Assembly: GCA_012974305.1 (NCBI GenBank) | Contig: JAAXQN010000264.1 | Location: forward strand, 1 to 32,422 | DNA: 32,422 bases | Direction of reading: 5' to 3' | DNA from: Candidatus Methylomirabilis sp. | GTDB lineage: Bacteria; Methylomirabilota; Methylomirabilia; Methylomirabilales; CSP1-5 | Shown here: positions 8,803 through 18,861 of the stretch, piece after piece | Layout of the letters: the number at the start of each line of letters is the position of its first letter | Position numbering within the stretch: the first letter of the stretch is position 1 | Notes under the pieces: generated by a model | What the model was told of the DNA's origin: nothing | Seen by the model: the letters and a program-made list of their open reading frames with translations, nothing else | The model's database searches: none | Translations under genes and position numbers: made by a program

Positions 8803-9210
8803 TCAGCGCCTAAACGGAACTACCGATGGATCCCGAGCCTCGTCATCGGGCCTCGATCCGGTCATCCGGCACCGGCCTTCGAACAGGACACCTTCCTCGA
8901 GGATCACCACGGGGGCTTCCAGGTCGCCAAAGACGCGGGCGGCCCCTCTGAGCTCCACGCGTTCTCTGGCGTGGACGTTGCCTACCATCTCACCCCAGAT
9001 CACCACCGACTGTGCCCGGATCGTGGCGTGGATGACGGCTTTCTCGCCGACGATGAGCGCATCCGTGACCGTAAGTTCGCCATGGAACTTGCCGTTGACC
9101 AGGATGGTCCCGGCGCCCTTGAAGGTGTACTTCCCCTCAATCTCGGAGCCTTCGCCGATGAAGGCCATGATGCCGGTCTGATTCGACTTACGCCTGGAAT
9201 TCCACAGCAT
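8803..9210 (-). CDS. Bactofilin family protein (second of tandem pair)
   Basis: A 135-residue beta-helical polymer-forming protein (bactofilin/DUF583). The core has the glycine- and valine-rich repeats typical of the family (FIGEGSEIEGKYTFKG, TILVNGKFHGEL, AVIHATIRAQSVVIWGEMVGNV). Bactofilins assemble into cytoskeletal filaments or patches near the membrane. The start is uncertain: ATG 9210 sits only 3 nt after a terminator U-tract and has no visible ribosome binding site; ATG 9168 (MAFIGEGSE) begins right at the domain but also lacks a good site. It follows the first bactofilin by 33 nt, with an intrinsic terminator in the gap, so its expression is probably lower than that of the first. Confidence 0.88.
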   Translation of the reverse strand: MLWNSRRKSNQTGIMAFIGEGSEIEGKYTFKGAGTILVNGKFHGELTVTDALIVGEKAVIHATIRAQSVVIWGEMVGNVHARERVELRGAARVFGDLEAPVVILEEGVLFEGRCRMTGSRPDDEARDPSVVPFRR

Positions 9211-9213
9211 GAC

Positions 9214-9242
9214 AAAAAACCCGCAGGCCAGGAACTCCTGCG
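9214..9242 (-). terminator. Intrinsic terminator between the tandem bactofilin genes
   Basis: On the minus strand CGCAGG, a 9-nt loop and CCTGCG are followed by GG and six T residues (plus-strand 9214-9219). It starts 2 nt after the upstream stop codon and its U-tract ends just before the next ATG, so it should reduce read-through into the second bactofilin. Confidence 0.75.
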
Positions 9243-9243
9243 C

Positions 9244-9702
9244 CTAGTTCTCCTTGGCGACCTGCTTCTCTTTCACCAATTGGATCGGAGGCTTGCCCGC
9301 CTCGATGTCTGATTCCTTAAGCTTGGCCACGTTGCCGTTGAAAAGTCCACCCCGAGAGATAACCAGCGAATTGGTCTTGAGGTTGCCCTCTACCCGTCCT
9401 GTGGGAGTGATCTCCACACTCCCGGTCGCAATCAAGTTCCCCTCGTATTCCCCGTGGATGATGGCATCGACGGTCTGCACATCGGCACGGACGGTACCCC
9501 TCTGGCCAATAATGAACTTCCCGCCAACATTCAGCTCGCCCCCCACCTCGCACTCGATCTCAATTGAGTCGGCGATGTCAAACTTTCCCTCGAGTTTGGC
9601 GGTGTCTCCGGTCACGCCCAGGAGGGTAGATGAGACCGAGGCAGAGCCATCGTTGGAGAGATCGGAACCAGCACTTCCCCCGGGAGTATTGCGTCTAAGC
9701 AT
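9244..9702 (-). CDS. Bactofilin family protein (first of tandem pair)
   Basis: A 152-residue bactofilin. After a ~25-residue polar N-terminal tail rich in Ser/Gly/Asp it shows the right-handed beta-helix pattern of the family (GDTAKLEGKFDIADSIEIE, GGKFIIGQRGTVRADVQ, GEYEGNLIATGSVEITPTGRVEGN). The ATG at 9702 is preceded by an excellent site (aaaggagg, 5 nt spacing). It is upstream of a paralogous bactofilin on the same strand. A third bactofilin lies at 30.6 kb, so the genome encodes at least three. Confidence 0.93.
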   Translation of the reverse strand: MLRRNTPGGSAGSDLSNDGSASVSSTLLGVTGDTAKLEGKFDIADSIEIECEVGGELNVGGKFIIGQRGTVRADVQTVDAIIHGEYEGNLIATGSVEITPTGRVEGNLKTNSLVISRGGLFNGNVAKLKESDIEAGKPPIQLVKEKQVAKEN

Positions 9703-9770
9703 TGAAGCCTCCTTTCCGTTGGGTCCGATCAGGACCTCTCCCTACGGAACACCCACACGCTGGGTTCCCA

Positions 9771-9799
9771 TTCCTAGCAGCATGGGCGGGTAAAGTCAA
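9771..9799 (-). promoter_or_regulatory. Candidate sigma70 promoter for the bactofilin pair
   Basis: On the minus strand TTGACT (plus-strand 9794-9799) is followed after 17 bp by TAGGAA (9771-9776), preceded by TGC as in an extended -10. It lies about 65 nt upstream of the first bactofilin ATG. Confidence 0.4.
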
Positions 9800-9938
9800 A
9801 TAGAAATGATATGATAGGGCCAATACCATAGCAGCTTGTCAAGAAAGTTCAAAGCCCTTTTCTCACACTTGCCGTTCGTCTCTGGCTATGGCAGAATTCG
9901 CGATAGAAATTTACGAAAGGAAAGGAATCTGAAGCAAC

Positions 9939-10676
9939 ATGGATTCGGCATTTGCTGCGATAGCCGAACGCTTGAAAACCGCGACGTCGGTGGTGGCATT
10001 GACGGGGGCTGGGGTCTCGGCGGAGAGTGGTATCCCCACCTTTCGGGGCCCCGAGGGTCTTTGGCAGCACTATAAACCGGAAGATCTGGCTACCCCCCAG
10101 GCCTTTGCGCGCGACCCAAGGCTGGTCTGGGAGTGGTACGACTGGCGGCGCCAGAAAATTGCACCAGCGTCCCCGAACCCTGCCCACGAGGTCCTCGCCC
10201 AACTGGAGCAGATCGTTCCCGACTTTCTGCTGATCACCCAAAATATCGATGGCCTGCACCGGCTGGCCGGCAGCCGGCGTCTCATTGAAATGCACGGATG
10301 TATCTGGCAGGTCCGCTGCCTGACCGAGGGAACCGTTTACGAAAACCGTGAAGTCCCGCTGAGCCTGCTGCCACCCCAGTGTGCATGCGGAAGTATGGTC
10401 CGCCCTGACGTCGTCTGGTTCGGCGAGTCCCTTTCCGTCGAGGATCAAGCCCGCGCGTTCGCCGCTGCCGAATCAGCCGATATCTTTCTCACGATTGGCA
10501 CCTCAGCCCTCGTCCAGCCTGCCGCCTCCCTGCCTATCGTGGCCAAGGACCGCGGAGCCTTCGTCGCTGAGATCAATCCCGTCCCTACCCCAATCACTCC
10601 CCTTGTTGATAGTCACTTACAGGGTGCAGCGGGTGTGATCCTTCCCCAAATCCTGTCCATTCTGCTAAAGAGCTAA
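9939..10676 (+). CDS. cobB: NAD-dependent protein deacylase, class III sirtuin (CobB/SIRT5 type)
   Basis: A 245-residue Sir2 enzyme that removes acyl groups from lysine using NAD+. The NAD-binding GAGVSAESGIPTFR, the QNIDGLHRLAGS segment and the catalytic His (H119 in IEMHG) are present. Y67 and R70 (WYDWR) form the YxxR pair that in class III sirtuins recognises acidic acyl groups, so desuccinylase or demalonylase activity is likely. Only three candidate zinc cysteines are seen (C127, C148, C150, as RC...CAC) instead of two full CxxC pairs, a reduction like that of E. coli CobB as I recall it. It is a single gene, with bactofilins divergent upstream. The ribosome binding site is weak (aaaggaaagg, rather far from the ATG). 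Confidence 0.95.
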   Translation: MDSAFAAIAERLKTATSVVALTGAGVSAESGIPTFRGPEGLWQHYKPEDLATPQAFARDPRLVWEWYDWRRQKIAPASPNPAHEVLAQLEQIVPDFLLITQNIDGLHRLAGSRRLIEMHGCIWQVRCLTEGTVYENREVPLSLLPPQCACGSMVRPDVVWFGESLSVEDQARAFAAAESADIFLTIGTSALVQPAASLPIVAKDRGAFVAEINPVPTPITPLVDSHLQGAAGVILPQILSILLKS

Positions 10677-10720
10677 TCACCAATCCTTAAACCTAAACAT
10701 CATCAAACTAGAAAAAGTGC

Positions 10721-10749
10721 TTGACATATAAGGTCTTTCCATCTCTAAT
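10721..10749 (+). promoter_or_regulatory. Sigma70-type promoter for the lipoprotein gene
   Basis: TTGACA (10721-10726), 17 bp spacer, TCTAAT (10744-10749); predicted start near 10756. The ORF-track start at 10721 is the -35 box itself, so the coding start must be further downstream. Confidence 0.75.
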
Positions 10750-10780
10750 TCCGGCAATCAACCCTTGGAGGAGCCCATTC

Positions 10781-11791
10781 GTGAAACAGGACCCGAAGAT
10801 CGGCTTGTGTCTGGGCCTTCTCGCCATGGGGCTTACGAGTTGTACGGTGTTGGGCGCGGCGGCCACCGTCGTCGGCACGGCTTTTACCGGGGCGTCCTAT
10901 GTACAATCCCAGACCGTCGAACGCACGTTCTCCGCACCGATGCCAGTGGTGAAACAGGCCTGCCACCAAGCGCTTAAGGATATGGCCTTTACGATCAGGG
11001 AGAGTGAGGCTCGCGAAAATACATACCATATCGTAGCCGTAGCTTCTGACAGCTATGATCTCAGTATCACCATCACCCGCATCACGGCGAACGCCACCAG
11101 GGTTTCTGTAAACGCCGATTCTCTTCCAGAGCGGGATAAGGCCACGGGTGAGGAAATCATCAATCAAATGGCTGGTCTCCTGTCCCCTCCAGCCCCTCAG
11201 CGCTTTGCCTTCCCCACTGTCACGGAAGAGGAAACGTCACAACTGTTGATCGACATGGCCCCATCACCTCCCATCCCTCTCGTAAGGACCGTGCGGCCCG
11301 CATCTCCCCAATTCTCGACCGACACATCACCTCCGCCAGGTGCGAAACCAGAATGGCCAAACGGCAACCAAGACGGGCCCCAGGTGGCAAGCCTCCGGGT
11401 GGAGGGACGAGAGGAGACCTTGAACCTCGAGCAGATATACGAGACCGGGACCCGTGACTACATCCAGGGAGACTTTCCGAGCGCGACCAAGCACTTCCGG
11501 AGATACCTCGCAGCCCAGCCTGACAACGGTCAGGCAACAAAGGCGCTCTATTGGTTGGGAGAATCCCTGTATAGCCAGCGGCAGTACGCCGATGCCCTCC
11601 TCCAGTATGAGACCATCCTCCGGGACTATCCCGGCAGCCCCGAAGTCCCTCGGGCCCTCTTTAGAGGGGCCCATGTCTATCTGCAACTAGGAGACACACG
11701 CCAGGCAGAGGCCCTGCTCGAGACCCTGATCACACAGCACCCCAGTTCTCGAGAGGCCCAATTAGCTAGAGCGACCACGGCAGGACAGTAA
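10781..11791 (+). CDS. Lipoprotein with DUF3568-like domain and C-terminal TPR-like repeats
   Basis: A 336-residue predicted outer-envelope lipoprotein. GTG 10781 is the start: GGAGGAG lies 8 nt upstream and the promoter excludes the earlier TTG. A signal peptide ends in the lipobox LTSC (Cys21). Residues ~25-140 resemble the DUF3568 family of small lipoproteins (ERTFSAPMPVVKQACHQALKDM). After a Pro-rich linker, the last ~110 residues form TPR/YbgF-like repeats (EQIYETGTRDYIQGDFPSATKHF, ALYWLGESLYSQRQYADALLQYE, YPGSPEVPRALFRGAHVYLQLGD). YbgF (CpoB) repeats act with Tol-Pal in envelope constriction, so an envelope-maintenance role is plausible but unproven. A short terminator follows. Confidence 0.8.
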   Translation: MKQDPKIGLCLGLLAMGLTSCTVLGAAATVVGTAFTGASYVQSQTVERTFSAPMPVVKQACHQALKDMAFTIRESEARENTYHIVAVASDSYDLSITITRITANATRVSVNADSLPERDKATGEEIINQMAGLLSPPAPQRFAFPTVTEEETSQLLIDMAPSPPIPLVRTVRPASPQFSTDTSPPPGAKPEWPNGNQDGPQVASLRVEGREETLNLEQIYETGTRDYIQGDFPSATKHFRRYLAAQPDNGQATKALYWLGESLYSQRQYADALLQYETILRDYPGSPEVPRALFRGAHVYLQLGDTRQAEALLETLITQHPSSREAQLARATTAGQ

Positions 11792-11809
11792 GAGGGCGGG
11801 GCCTCTTTT
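11790..11809 (+). terminator. Short intrinsic terminator after the lipoprotein gene
   Basis: AAGAGG, a 6-nt loop and CCTCTT followed by TT and a T-rich stretch. The stem overlaps the stop codon. Short but well placed. Confidence 0.5.
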
Positions 11810-11877
11810 CCCTTGCAATTTTTCCTTGCTAACAGTACATAAGTGACAATTTTGGGAGGCCAGGGGCAGCTCCTACC

Positions 11878-13050
11878 ATGGCTAGTGTCGTGCTCCGCCG
11901 TCGGGGACAGCTGCGAGTACTGAGGGGACACCCCTGGATCTACCAGGCGGATGTGGAGCAAACCGATGGTGCACTCGGCAAGGGGGATCTCGTTGACGTC
12001 TACGGAACCGGCCGTCGCTTTCTCGGCCGGGGATACATCAATCCGGACTCCCAGATCCTTGTACGCCTTCTCACACGAGATGCGGAGCCCATCAACGCCG
12101 CCTTCTTCCGCAGGCGGATCGCGGCCGCCATGGACTACCGACAGCGGCTCGCCATCCCTTCCAACGCCATTCGCATGGTGTACGCGGAGGCAGACGCTCT
12201 GCCCGGTCTCCTCCTCGATTGCTACGGGGATATTGGGGTTATCCAGATCCTCACGGCTGGCATGGAGCGACTCCGCGGGGTCTTGTTGCCCGTGATCCAA
12301 GAGCTGATCCACCCACACGGGACCTACCTCCGCAATGACGCACCCTCCCGCCTTCTCGAAGGTCTCACTGTGGAGAAGGAATTCGTGGGGACCCCTTTCG
12401 ACCCGGTCGTCAACATTCAGGAGGATGACCTTTACTTCCAAGTAAACATTGCCACCGGACAAAAAACCGGATTTTTCCTCGATCAACGAGCAAACCGCCT
12501 TGCCGTTCGTCCGCTGGCTGCTGATCGACAGGTCCTCGATTGCTTCTGCTATACGGGGGGATTCGCGCTGCACGCGGCCAAGGCGGGGGCGCAACGTGTG
12601 GAAGGGATCGACAATTCCGCGGAAGCAGTTGCGGCGGCGACGGAAAATGCCAAGCGAAACCACCTCTCCGATCGGTGCGCCTTTCGGCGTGGGAACGCCT
12701 TTGACGAGCTCAGACAGCTCCAGGGTGCTGGACGGCGTTTCGATCTCATCATCCTCGACCCCCCCGCCTTTACCAAGTCAAAAGAGGCCCTGCCCGGAGC
12801 GTTGCGTGGATACAAGGAAATTAACCTCCGAGCCATGAAGCTGTTGAATACCGGGGGAATCCTGGTCACTTCCTCTTGCTCCTACCATCTGAGCGAGGCA
12901 ACCTTCTTACAGATGCTCGAGGACGCAGCGACCGATGCCAAGATCCAGTGTCGCATCCTGGCGATCCGGACCCAGGCTCCTGACCATCCGGTCCTCCTAT
13001 CGGTGCCGGAGACCAAATATCTCAAGTGCGTCTTCCTGGAACGGCTGTGA
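11878..13050 (+). CDS. Class I SAM-dependent rRNA methyltransferase, RlmI-like (PUA domain plus methyltransferase)
   Basis: A 390-residue protein of the RlmI/RlmK-type family (E. coli RlmI makes m5C1962 in 23S rRNA). An N-terminal PUA-like RNA-binding domain (RGHPWIYQADVEQ, first ~75 residues) is followed by a central domain with the family signature TGQKTGFFLDQR, the SAM site VLDCFCYTGGFALHAAKAGA, the acidic VEGIDNS, the catalytic-loop LDPPAFTKS and the late SSCSYHLSEATF. Length is normal for the family. The ATG matches the family N-terminus, but no good ribosome binding site sits next to it. The exact target base is inferred. It is followed after 26 nt by another methyltransferase gene on the same strand. 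Confidence 0.93.
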   Translation: MASVVLRRRGQLRVLRGHPWIYQADVEQTDGALGKGDLVDVYGTGRRFLGRGYINPDSQILVRLLTRDAEPINAAFFRRRIAAAMDYRQRLAIPSNAIRMVYAEADALPGLLLDCYGDIGVIQILTAGMERLRGVLLPVIQELIHPHGTYLRNDAPSRLLEGLTVEKEFVGTPFDPVVNIQEDDLYFQVNIATGQKTGFFLDQRANRLAVRPLAADRQVLDCFCYTGGFALHAAKAGAQRVEGIDNSAEAVAAATENAKRNHLSDRCAFRRGNAFDELRQLQGAGRRFDLIILDPPAFTKSKEALPGALRGYKEINLRAMKLLNTGGILVTSSCSYHLSEATFLQMLEDAATDAKIQCRILAIRTQAPDHPVLLSVPETKYLKCVFLERL

Positions 13051-13076
13051 GGGGCCAAAGAACCTAGGGAGGATTC

Positions 13077-13943
13077 ATGGGCGGAATCGAGTTCGATGCA
13101 AATCAGCTACAGCGCGTCCAGACGGCGTACGATCTAATGGCCGAGGAGTACGACATCCTTGATCACCGCATCAATCCCTTTTACGTCAATGGTTATAAGG
13201 TCCTGGGTTATTTTGTCCAGAAACTGAGCCCCCACTGGCGAGGACGGACCGTCTTGGACGTCGGTTGTGGGTCAGGACTCCAGACCGTTCAATTTGCTCC
13301 CCAGGCAAAACACGTGCTCGCGATCGACATTTCTAGAGCGCTGATGCGAAAAGTCCAAGACAAGCTGAAGGCACAGGGATTGACAAATGTCACCCTCCTC
13401 CAGGGAAACGCCACACAGCTCCCCCTCCAGGATTGCTCGGTGGATTTCGTCTCTTCTTACGGGGATGTGATCGGCCACATCCAGAACTACGAGCAAGCGA
13501 TTGCCGAAATGGCGCGGGTCTGCCGCCACGGTGGCACGGTGACGCTCGAGTACGATAACAAGTGGCACCTCGGCCTGCTGTATCAATTCCGCGAACTCCG
13601 GAACGCCATCACCACGCGGCGTAGGGGAGACCTCAGACGGTGGACCTATGAATACCTCAACCACGACTCAAAGGTGAACCTGACCTACAAGACCTTCACC
13701 TTTCCGGAAATGCAATCCCTGTTGAACCGGCACGGACTCACCGTGACCCAGCGGGCTGGGACGCACATTCTCTCTTCATTGATCCCCGACAAGATTCAGG
13801 ATCCCCCCAAGGAGAGGCTCCCCCTCAAGTCATACCAGGTCTGGTTCCTCCAGACCATCGCGCAGTGCGACTTCCACCTGAAGCGGCTCTTCCCCTTCTA
13901 CACGTTCGGCTACTCCGCCATCGTGGTCGCCCGCAAAGAGTAA
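13077..13943 (+). CDS. Class I SAM-dependent methyltransferase
   Basis: A 288-residue methyltransferase of the Methyltransf_11/25 type. Motif I VLDVGCGSGLQTVQFA (near residues 61-76), the acidic end of beta-2 (VLAIDIS), and the post-motifs LLQGNATQLPLQDCSVDFVSS and RVCRHGGTVTLEYD are clear. The C-terminal ~120 residues contain a basic segment (RELRNAITTRRRGDLRRW) and a conserved-looking aromatic end. The substrate cannot be read; small-molecule, lipid or quinone-type methylation are all possible. ATG 13077 has a good site (gggagg, 4-5 nt spacing). It probably forms an operon with the upstream RlmI-like gene. Confidence 0.88.
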   Translation: MGGIEFDANQLQRVQTAYDLMAEEYDILDHRINPFYVNGYKVLGYFVQKLSPHWRGRTVLDVGCGSGLQTVQFAPQAKHVLAIDISRALMRKVQDKLKAQGLTNVTLLQGNATQLPLQDCSVDFVSSYGDVIGHIQNYEQAIAEMARVCRHGGTVTLEYDNKWHLGLLYQFRELRNAITTRRRGDLRRWTYEYLNHDSKVNLTYKTFTFPEMQSLLNRHGLTVTQRAGTHILSSLIPDKIQDPPKERLPLKSYQVWFLQTIAQCDFHLKRLFPFYTFGYSAIVVARKE

Positions 13944-13950
13944 CCGCCCA

Positions 13951-14051
13951 CCGATGACCGACTACCGAGTACCGCAAAAGCCCCTTTGGCTAACGGTCGT
14001 CTGTGGTCGGATAACGGTCATCGGACAACGGTAGTCGGTCGTCGGTCATCG
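13951..14051. repeat. Imperfect palindromic intergenic repeat, family B (copy 1)
   Basis: The left arm cgatgaccgactaccgag and the right arm, which on the opposite strand reads CGATGACCGACGACCGAC, can pair into a long stem around ~60 nt of related GGTCGT/GGATAACGGTCAT units. It lies between two convergent genes and resembles the stretch at 21501-21590. Confidence 0.6.
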
Positions 14052-14063
14052 CATGCCTGAACC

Positions 14064-14414
14064 TCACGATGCCTCTTTTCCCTCTTTTCCCTTCTTCTCC
14101 CCTTCCCAGCCGAGTCGAGAGGAAACAGAGCTGCGAGTCACATCAATCTTGACATTCTCCGCGATCTTGAGCTTCACCTTGTTCTCATCTATCGCAATGA
14201 TCGTCCCGTAGATCCCGCCCGCGGTCACGATCTGATCGCCCGTCTTGAGGGCCTTCAGCATCTCCCGCTGTTCCCGTTGCTTCTTTTGCTGGGGGCGGAT
14301 CAAGATGAAGTAGAAGATGGCAAACATCAGCACCAAGGGAATCAGGGCGGAAAAACCCCCTACCCCACCTCCGCCTCCGGGCGTCTGCCCTATCGCGTAG
14401 GCCAAGTCGATCAT
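14064..14414 (-). CDS. yajC: Sec translocon accessory subunit YajC
   Basis: A 116-residue single-pass inner-membrane protein associated with SecDF-YidC. A Gly-rich N-terminus leads to the membrane segment LIPLVLMFAIFYFILIRPQQKKQR, with the family signature RPQQKK at its cytoplasmic end, then GDQIVTAGGIYGTIIAID. The ORF-track start at 14519 runs into tgt; ATG 14414 has a proper site (gaggag, 9 nt spacing) and fits family length. It follows tgt by 31 nt, as in the common queA-tgt-yajC order, but secD and secF do not follow: the next gene is convergent. A Lys/Glu-rich tail ends the protein. Confidence 0.95.
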   Translation of the reverse strand: MIDLAYAIGQTPGGGGGVGGFSALIPLVLMFAIFYFILIRPQQKKQREQREMLKALKTGDQIVTAGGIYGTIIAIDENKVKLKIAENVKIDVTRSSVSSRLGWEGEKKGKEGKEAS

Positions 14415-14445
14415 TGGTCTATTCTCCTCTCTCGTGGATACCGGT

Positions 14446-16235
<1,790 letters not shown>

Positions 16236-16242
16236 CATCTCC

Positions 16243-17292
16243 TCACAAAATCACCATTGCATCACCGTAACTGTAAAACCGATACCGCTTCCGCATCGCA
16301 TCTGCATACGCTTTGAGAATCAGATCCCTTCCGGCAAAGGCACACACGAGGATGAGCAGCGTGGACCGGGGGAGGTGAAAGTTGGTCAGGAGCGTATCCA
16401 CCACCTCAAATGGGTGGCCTCGGGTGATGAAGAGAAAGGCCGTACCCTCCCCCGCCCGGACCACTCCCCCCTGCAGCGCGGCGTCTTCCAATGCCCTCGT
16501 CGTCGTGGTCCCGACTGCCACCACCCGCCGTCCTTCGGCCTTTGCCCGCTTGACGGCCGTTGCGGTCTTCTCAGGAATGATGTACCGCTCTGGCCCCATC
16601 CGGTGCTCTGTTACCCGATCGACCGTGACCGGCTTGAAGGTGCCCACCCCTACGTGGAGGGTGAGAAAGGCAATCTCTACGCCATGCCGCTCCATCGCTG
16701 TCAGCACGGGCTCGGTAAAATGAAGCCCAGCGGTAGGAGCGGCGATGGCCCCGGCATCTTTCGCATACACCGTCTGGTAGCGCTCGGCATCGAGCGCGCG
16801 GTCGTGCACCCGCTCTTGGCTGCGGTCTCCGCGCTTGATGTACGGCGGAAGTGGCATTTCCCCAATGGAGGGAAGCAGCGCGAAAATATCCTCAACCCCA
16901 TCAAACTGCAGGAGACGTCGTCCTCCTTCACCGCAATCGAGCACCTCAGCCCCAGTCCCCTCTTGAAAGCTCAGCCGTCGGCCCACAGGCAGCCCTCTGC
17001 CCGGCTTCACCAGGGCCCACCAGCGATTCCGATCCTCCTCCGCGATGAGCAAAACCTCAACCTGTCCTCCTCCTCTGCGCCGCCCGAAGAGCCGAGCCGG
17101 GATCACTTTCGTATCGTTGAGCACCAAGAGGTCCCCCGGTCGGAGCACCGTGCCTAGGTCGCGAAACCGCCGGTGGAGTATCGCTCCATCCTCCCGTCGA
17201 ACGACTAACAGGCGAGAGGCATCCCGCTCTGGGGGAGGATACTGGGCGATCAACCCCGCTGGGAGATAATAATCATATTCGCGAAGATGCAT
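16243..17292 (-). CDS. queA: S-adenosylmethionine:tRNA ribosyltransferase-isomerase
   Basis: A 349-residue enzyme that transfers ribose from SAM to preQ1-34 in tRNA, giving epoxyqueuosine. Family signatures are visible: YYLPAGLIAQYPPPERDASRLL at the start, LLVLNDTKVIPARLFGRR, GAIAAPTAGLHFTEPVL, FLTLHVGVGTFKPV and the C-terminal ANFHLPRSTLLILVCAFAG-like segment. Length is normal. It is the first queuosine gene of the series, with the zinc-ribbon gene and tgt downstream. No clear ribosome binding site is seen; repeat family A (copy 2) directly abuts the ATG. Confidence 0.97.
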   Translation of the reverse strand: MHLREYDYYLPAGLIAQYPPPERDASRLLVVRREDGAILHRRFRDLGTVLRPGDLLVLNDTKVIPARLFGRRRGGGQVEVLLIAEEDRNRWWALVKPGRGLPVGRRLSFQEGTGAEVLDCGEGGRRLLQFDGVEDIFALLPSIGEMPLPPYIKRGDRSQERVHDRALDAERYQTVYAKDAGAIAAPTAGLHFTEPVLTAMERHGVEIAFLTLHVGVGTFKPVTVDRVTEHRMGPERYIIPEKTATAVKRAKAEGRRVVAVGTTTTRALEDAALQGGVVRAGEGTAFLFITRGHPFEVVDTLLTNFHLPRSTLLILVCAFAGRDLILKAYADAMRKRYRFYSYGDAMVIL

Positions 17293-17296
17293 CAGT

Positions 17297-17426
17297 CAGT
17301 TCACGGTTCAGAGTTCACGGTTCACGGCCAAACCCGATCAGGATTCATGGTTCACATCCCCACATTTGACATGCAAGCTCTATGCTTGAAATTTGCTCTG
17401 AACTCTGAACCCTCAACCCTGAACTG
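17297..17426. repeat. Imperfect palindromic intergenic repeat, family A (copy 2)
   Basis: The left arm cagttcacggttcagagttc and the right arm, which on the opposite strand reads CAGTTCAGGGTTGAGGGTTC, form an imperfect inverted repeat of ~27 nt flanking ~75 nt. The middle contains a small hairpin (CAAGC tctat GCTTG). Same TTCAGGGT-like units as 7207-7303. It lies between spoIID and queA and touches the queA start. Confidence 0.65.
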
Positions 17427-17433
17427 TTACCCT

Positions 17434-18522
17434 TCACGGAAGGCGTCTCAACTCTGCCAGGGGGAAATAATGTTTCAGAATGCCGGTAGAGTCGTAGGCA
17501 AGATCCGCCATCCCCTTGGCTCCCCACTGGCTCATTCCAACCCCGTGGCCCCACCCTTGACCCTCAAAGACGATCTTGCCGTCCTGTGGGTAGGTGGTGA
17601 ACCGCGTGCTCCGGATCCGGTTTGGCCCCAGCAACTGCCGCAACCATTTCCCGCCCATTTGGAGCGCGCCACCGTCATGTGAGATCCGAAGAAGGCTGAT
17701 CCGACCGGATCGGGTCCGACGGACCGCCTCGATGCGACGGATTTCTCCCACGCTCCAGCCGCCCCGCGTGAGCGCCTCCTGGATCTCTGAACCAGGGATG
17801 GCCACCTGCCATTGATGATGGGGCGCGATGACCGAAAAGGGGTCTTCCACGCCGATGATGAATGGGTACTTCTTCTCCCACACCTCGATGGCATCCTCAG
17901 TCCGTCCGCCCGAGGCCGCATGGTAAAAGGCCGGAATGATCAGTCCCCGGTAGACCAGCACAACACCCCGGGTCGCTTCGACCGCCTTGTCAGATCGGGG
18001 GTCTTCACCGCTGATCCCCCGGTACACCTGAGAGGCAGTGCCGGACTCAAGATGATACGGGGCCTCAGGATTTACGAGCCGCTCATACAGCCCATAGGTT
18101 CTGGCCACGACCGCCTGGGCTTTCAACGCCTCGAGGGGCCAATTCGGATCGGCCTCGACCTTCATCACCCCCCGCACATAATCTTCGAGGGCCACCTGGT
18201 TGATGACCTGAAGGCCCCCCGCCGTGTTCCAGACTTCGATGCTCCCCCGGTAAGGCCGGCCATTGACCCACAAAAGATCCGCGTCTGTCCGCAGCCTGAA
18301 CTTGGTTCCATCCCTTCCCTCCCACGCCAGGCGCACCTCTTTGCCCGGAGGGAGATACCGTATCAGCGGGCGCTCGAGCTCTTCGAGTTGGGATGGTCCC
18401 GCCCCCCTGAGATCAACGGCCAAGACCCCTTCTTGTATGAGGACTCGCACCGGCCATTCCTCCCCCGAGCACAGCCCCGCGCTGGAAAGGAGCAGGATGC
18501 CGCTCATCAACCACCGCCCCAT
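17434..18522 (-). CDS. SpoIID/LytB domain protein, probable peptidoglycan lytic enzyme
   Basis: A 362-residue exported protein. A signal peptide (GRWLMSGILLLSSAGLCSG) precedes a SpoIID domain with ALEDYVRGVMKVEADPNWPLEALKAQAVVARTY, the TASQVYRGISGED segment, YHAASGGRTEDAIEVW and the C-terminal GWGHGVGMSQWGAKGMA. SpoIID is a lytic transglycosylase that cleaves denuded glycan; homologues in non-spore-formers are usually called SpoIID/LytB-domain wall proteins. There is no sign here of sporulation. I prefer ATG 18522 to the GTG at 18540 because ggagg lies 6 nt upstream of it. It follows DUF2905 by 14 nt. Confidence 0.92.
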   Translation of the reverse strand: MGRWLMSGILLLSSAGLCSGEEWPVRVLIQEGVLAVDLRGAGPSQLEELERPLIRYLPPGKEVRLAWEGRDGTKFRLRTDADLLWVNGRPYRGSIEVWNTAGGLQVINQVALEDYVRGVMKVEADPNWPLEALKAQAVVARTYGLYERLVNPEAPYHLESGTASQVYRGISGEDPRSDKAVEATRGVVLVYRGLIIPAFYHAASGGRTEDAIEVWEKKYPFIIGVEDPFSVIAPHHQWQVAIPGSEIQEALTRGGWSVGEIRRIEAVRRTRSGRISLLRISHDGGALQMGGKWLRQLLGPNRIRSTRFTTYPQDGKIVFEGQGWGHGVGMSQWGAKGMADLAYDSTGILKHYFPLAELRRLP

Positions 18523-18536
18523 CGACGTCCTCCGTT

Positions 18537-18761
18537 TCACCGGCGACTAAAAAGGGAAAAGAGGAGGGTGAGCAGAATGCTGATCAGGAGAGAGGTAGCC
18601 AGGGGAAAGTAGAAGGTGAAGTTTTCTCGTTGGATATAGATATCGCCCGGTAGCCGACCGATGAACGGGATTTTACCCACTACCAGGAGGAGACCTCCGA
18701 GCAGGGCCAGGACGACGCCGAAAATGATGAGGAGCTTGGCCAATCCTTCAAAACCGGACAT
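18537..18761 (-). CDS. DUF2905 small membrane protein
   Basis: A 74-residue protein with two membrane helices (LAKLLIIFGVVLALLGGLLLVVG and FPLATSLLISILLTLLFSLF) separated by a short loop containing the family motif GKIPFIGRLPGDIYIQREN. DUF2905 proteins are often encoded beside ruvB; their function is not known. The ribosome binding site is weak (gggcggcg). The gene sits 100 nt after ruvB and 14 nt before spoIID, likely one transcript. Confidence 0.9.
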   Translation of the reverse strand: MSGFEGLAKLLIIFGVVLALLGGLLLVVGKIPFIGRLPGDIYIQRENFTFYFPLATSLLISILLTLLFSLFSRR

Positions 18762-18861
18762 GATCGCCGCCCGCTACATTCTACCTTCGCCGCTCGCCGG
18801 CCCAGTATACCACCGCGAACTGGGATCTGTCAGCCCGTCGCGCGGCCTAGAATTCGCTCAC

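Noticed and set aside
10721-10780. TTG start of the lipoprotein at 10721
   Set aside because: This TTG is the -35 box of a promoter; GTG 10781 has a strong ribosome binding site and starts the signal peptide.
11677-12663. 328-residue minus-strand ORF
   Set aside because: Antisense shadow of the RlmI-like methyltransferase.
17812-18612. 266-residue plus-strand ORF
   Set aside because: Antisense shadow of spoIID.
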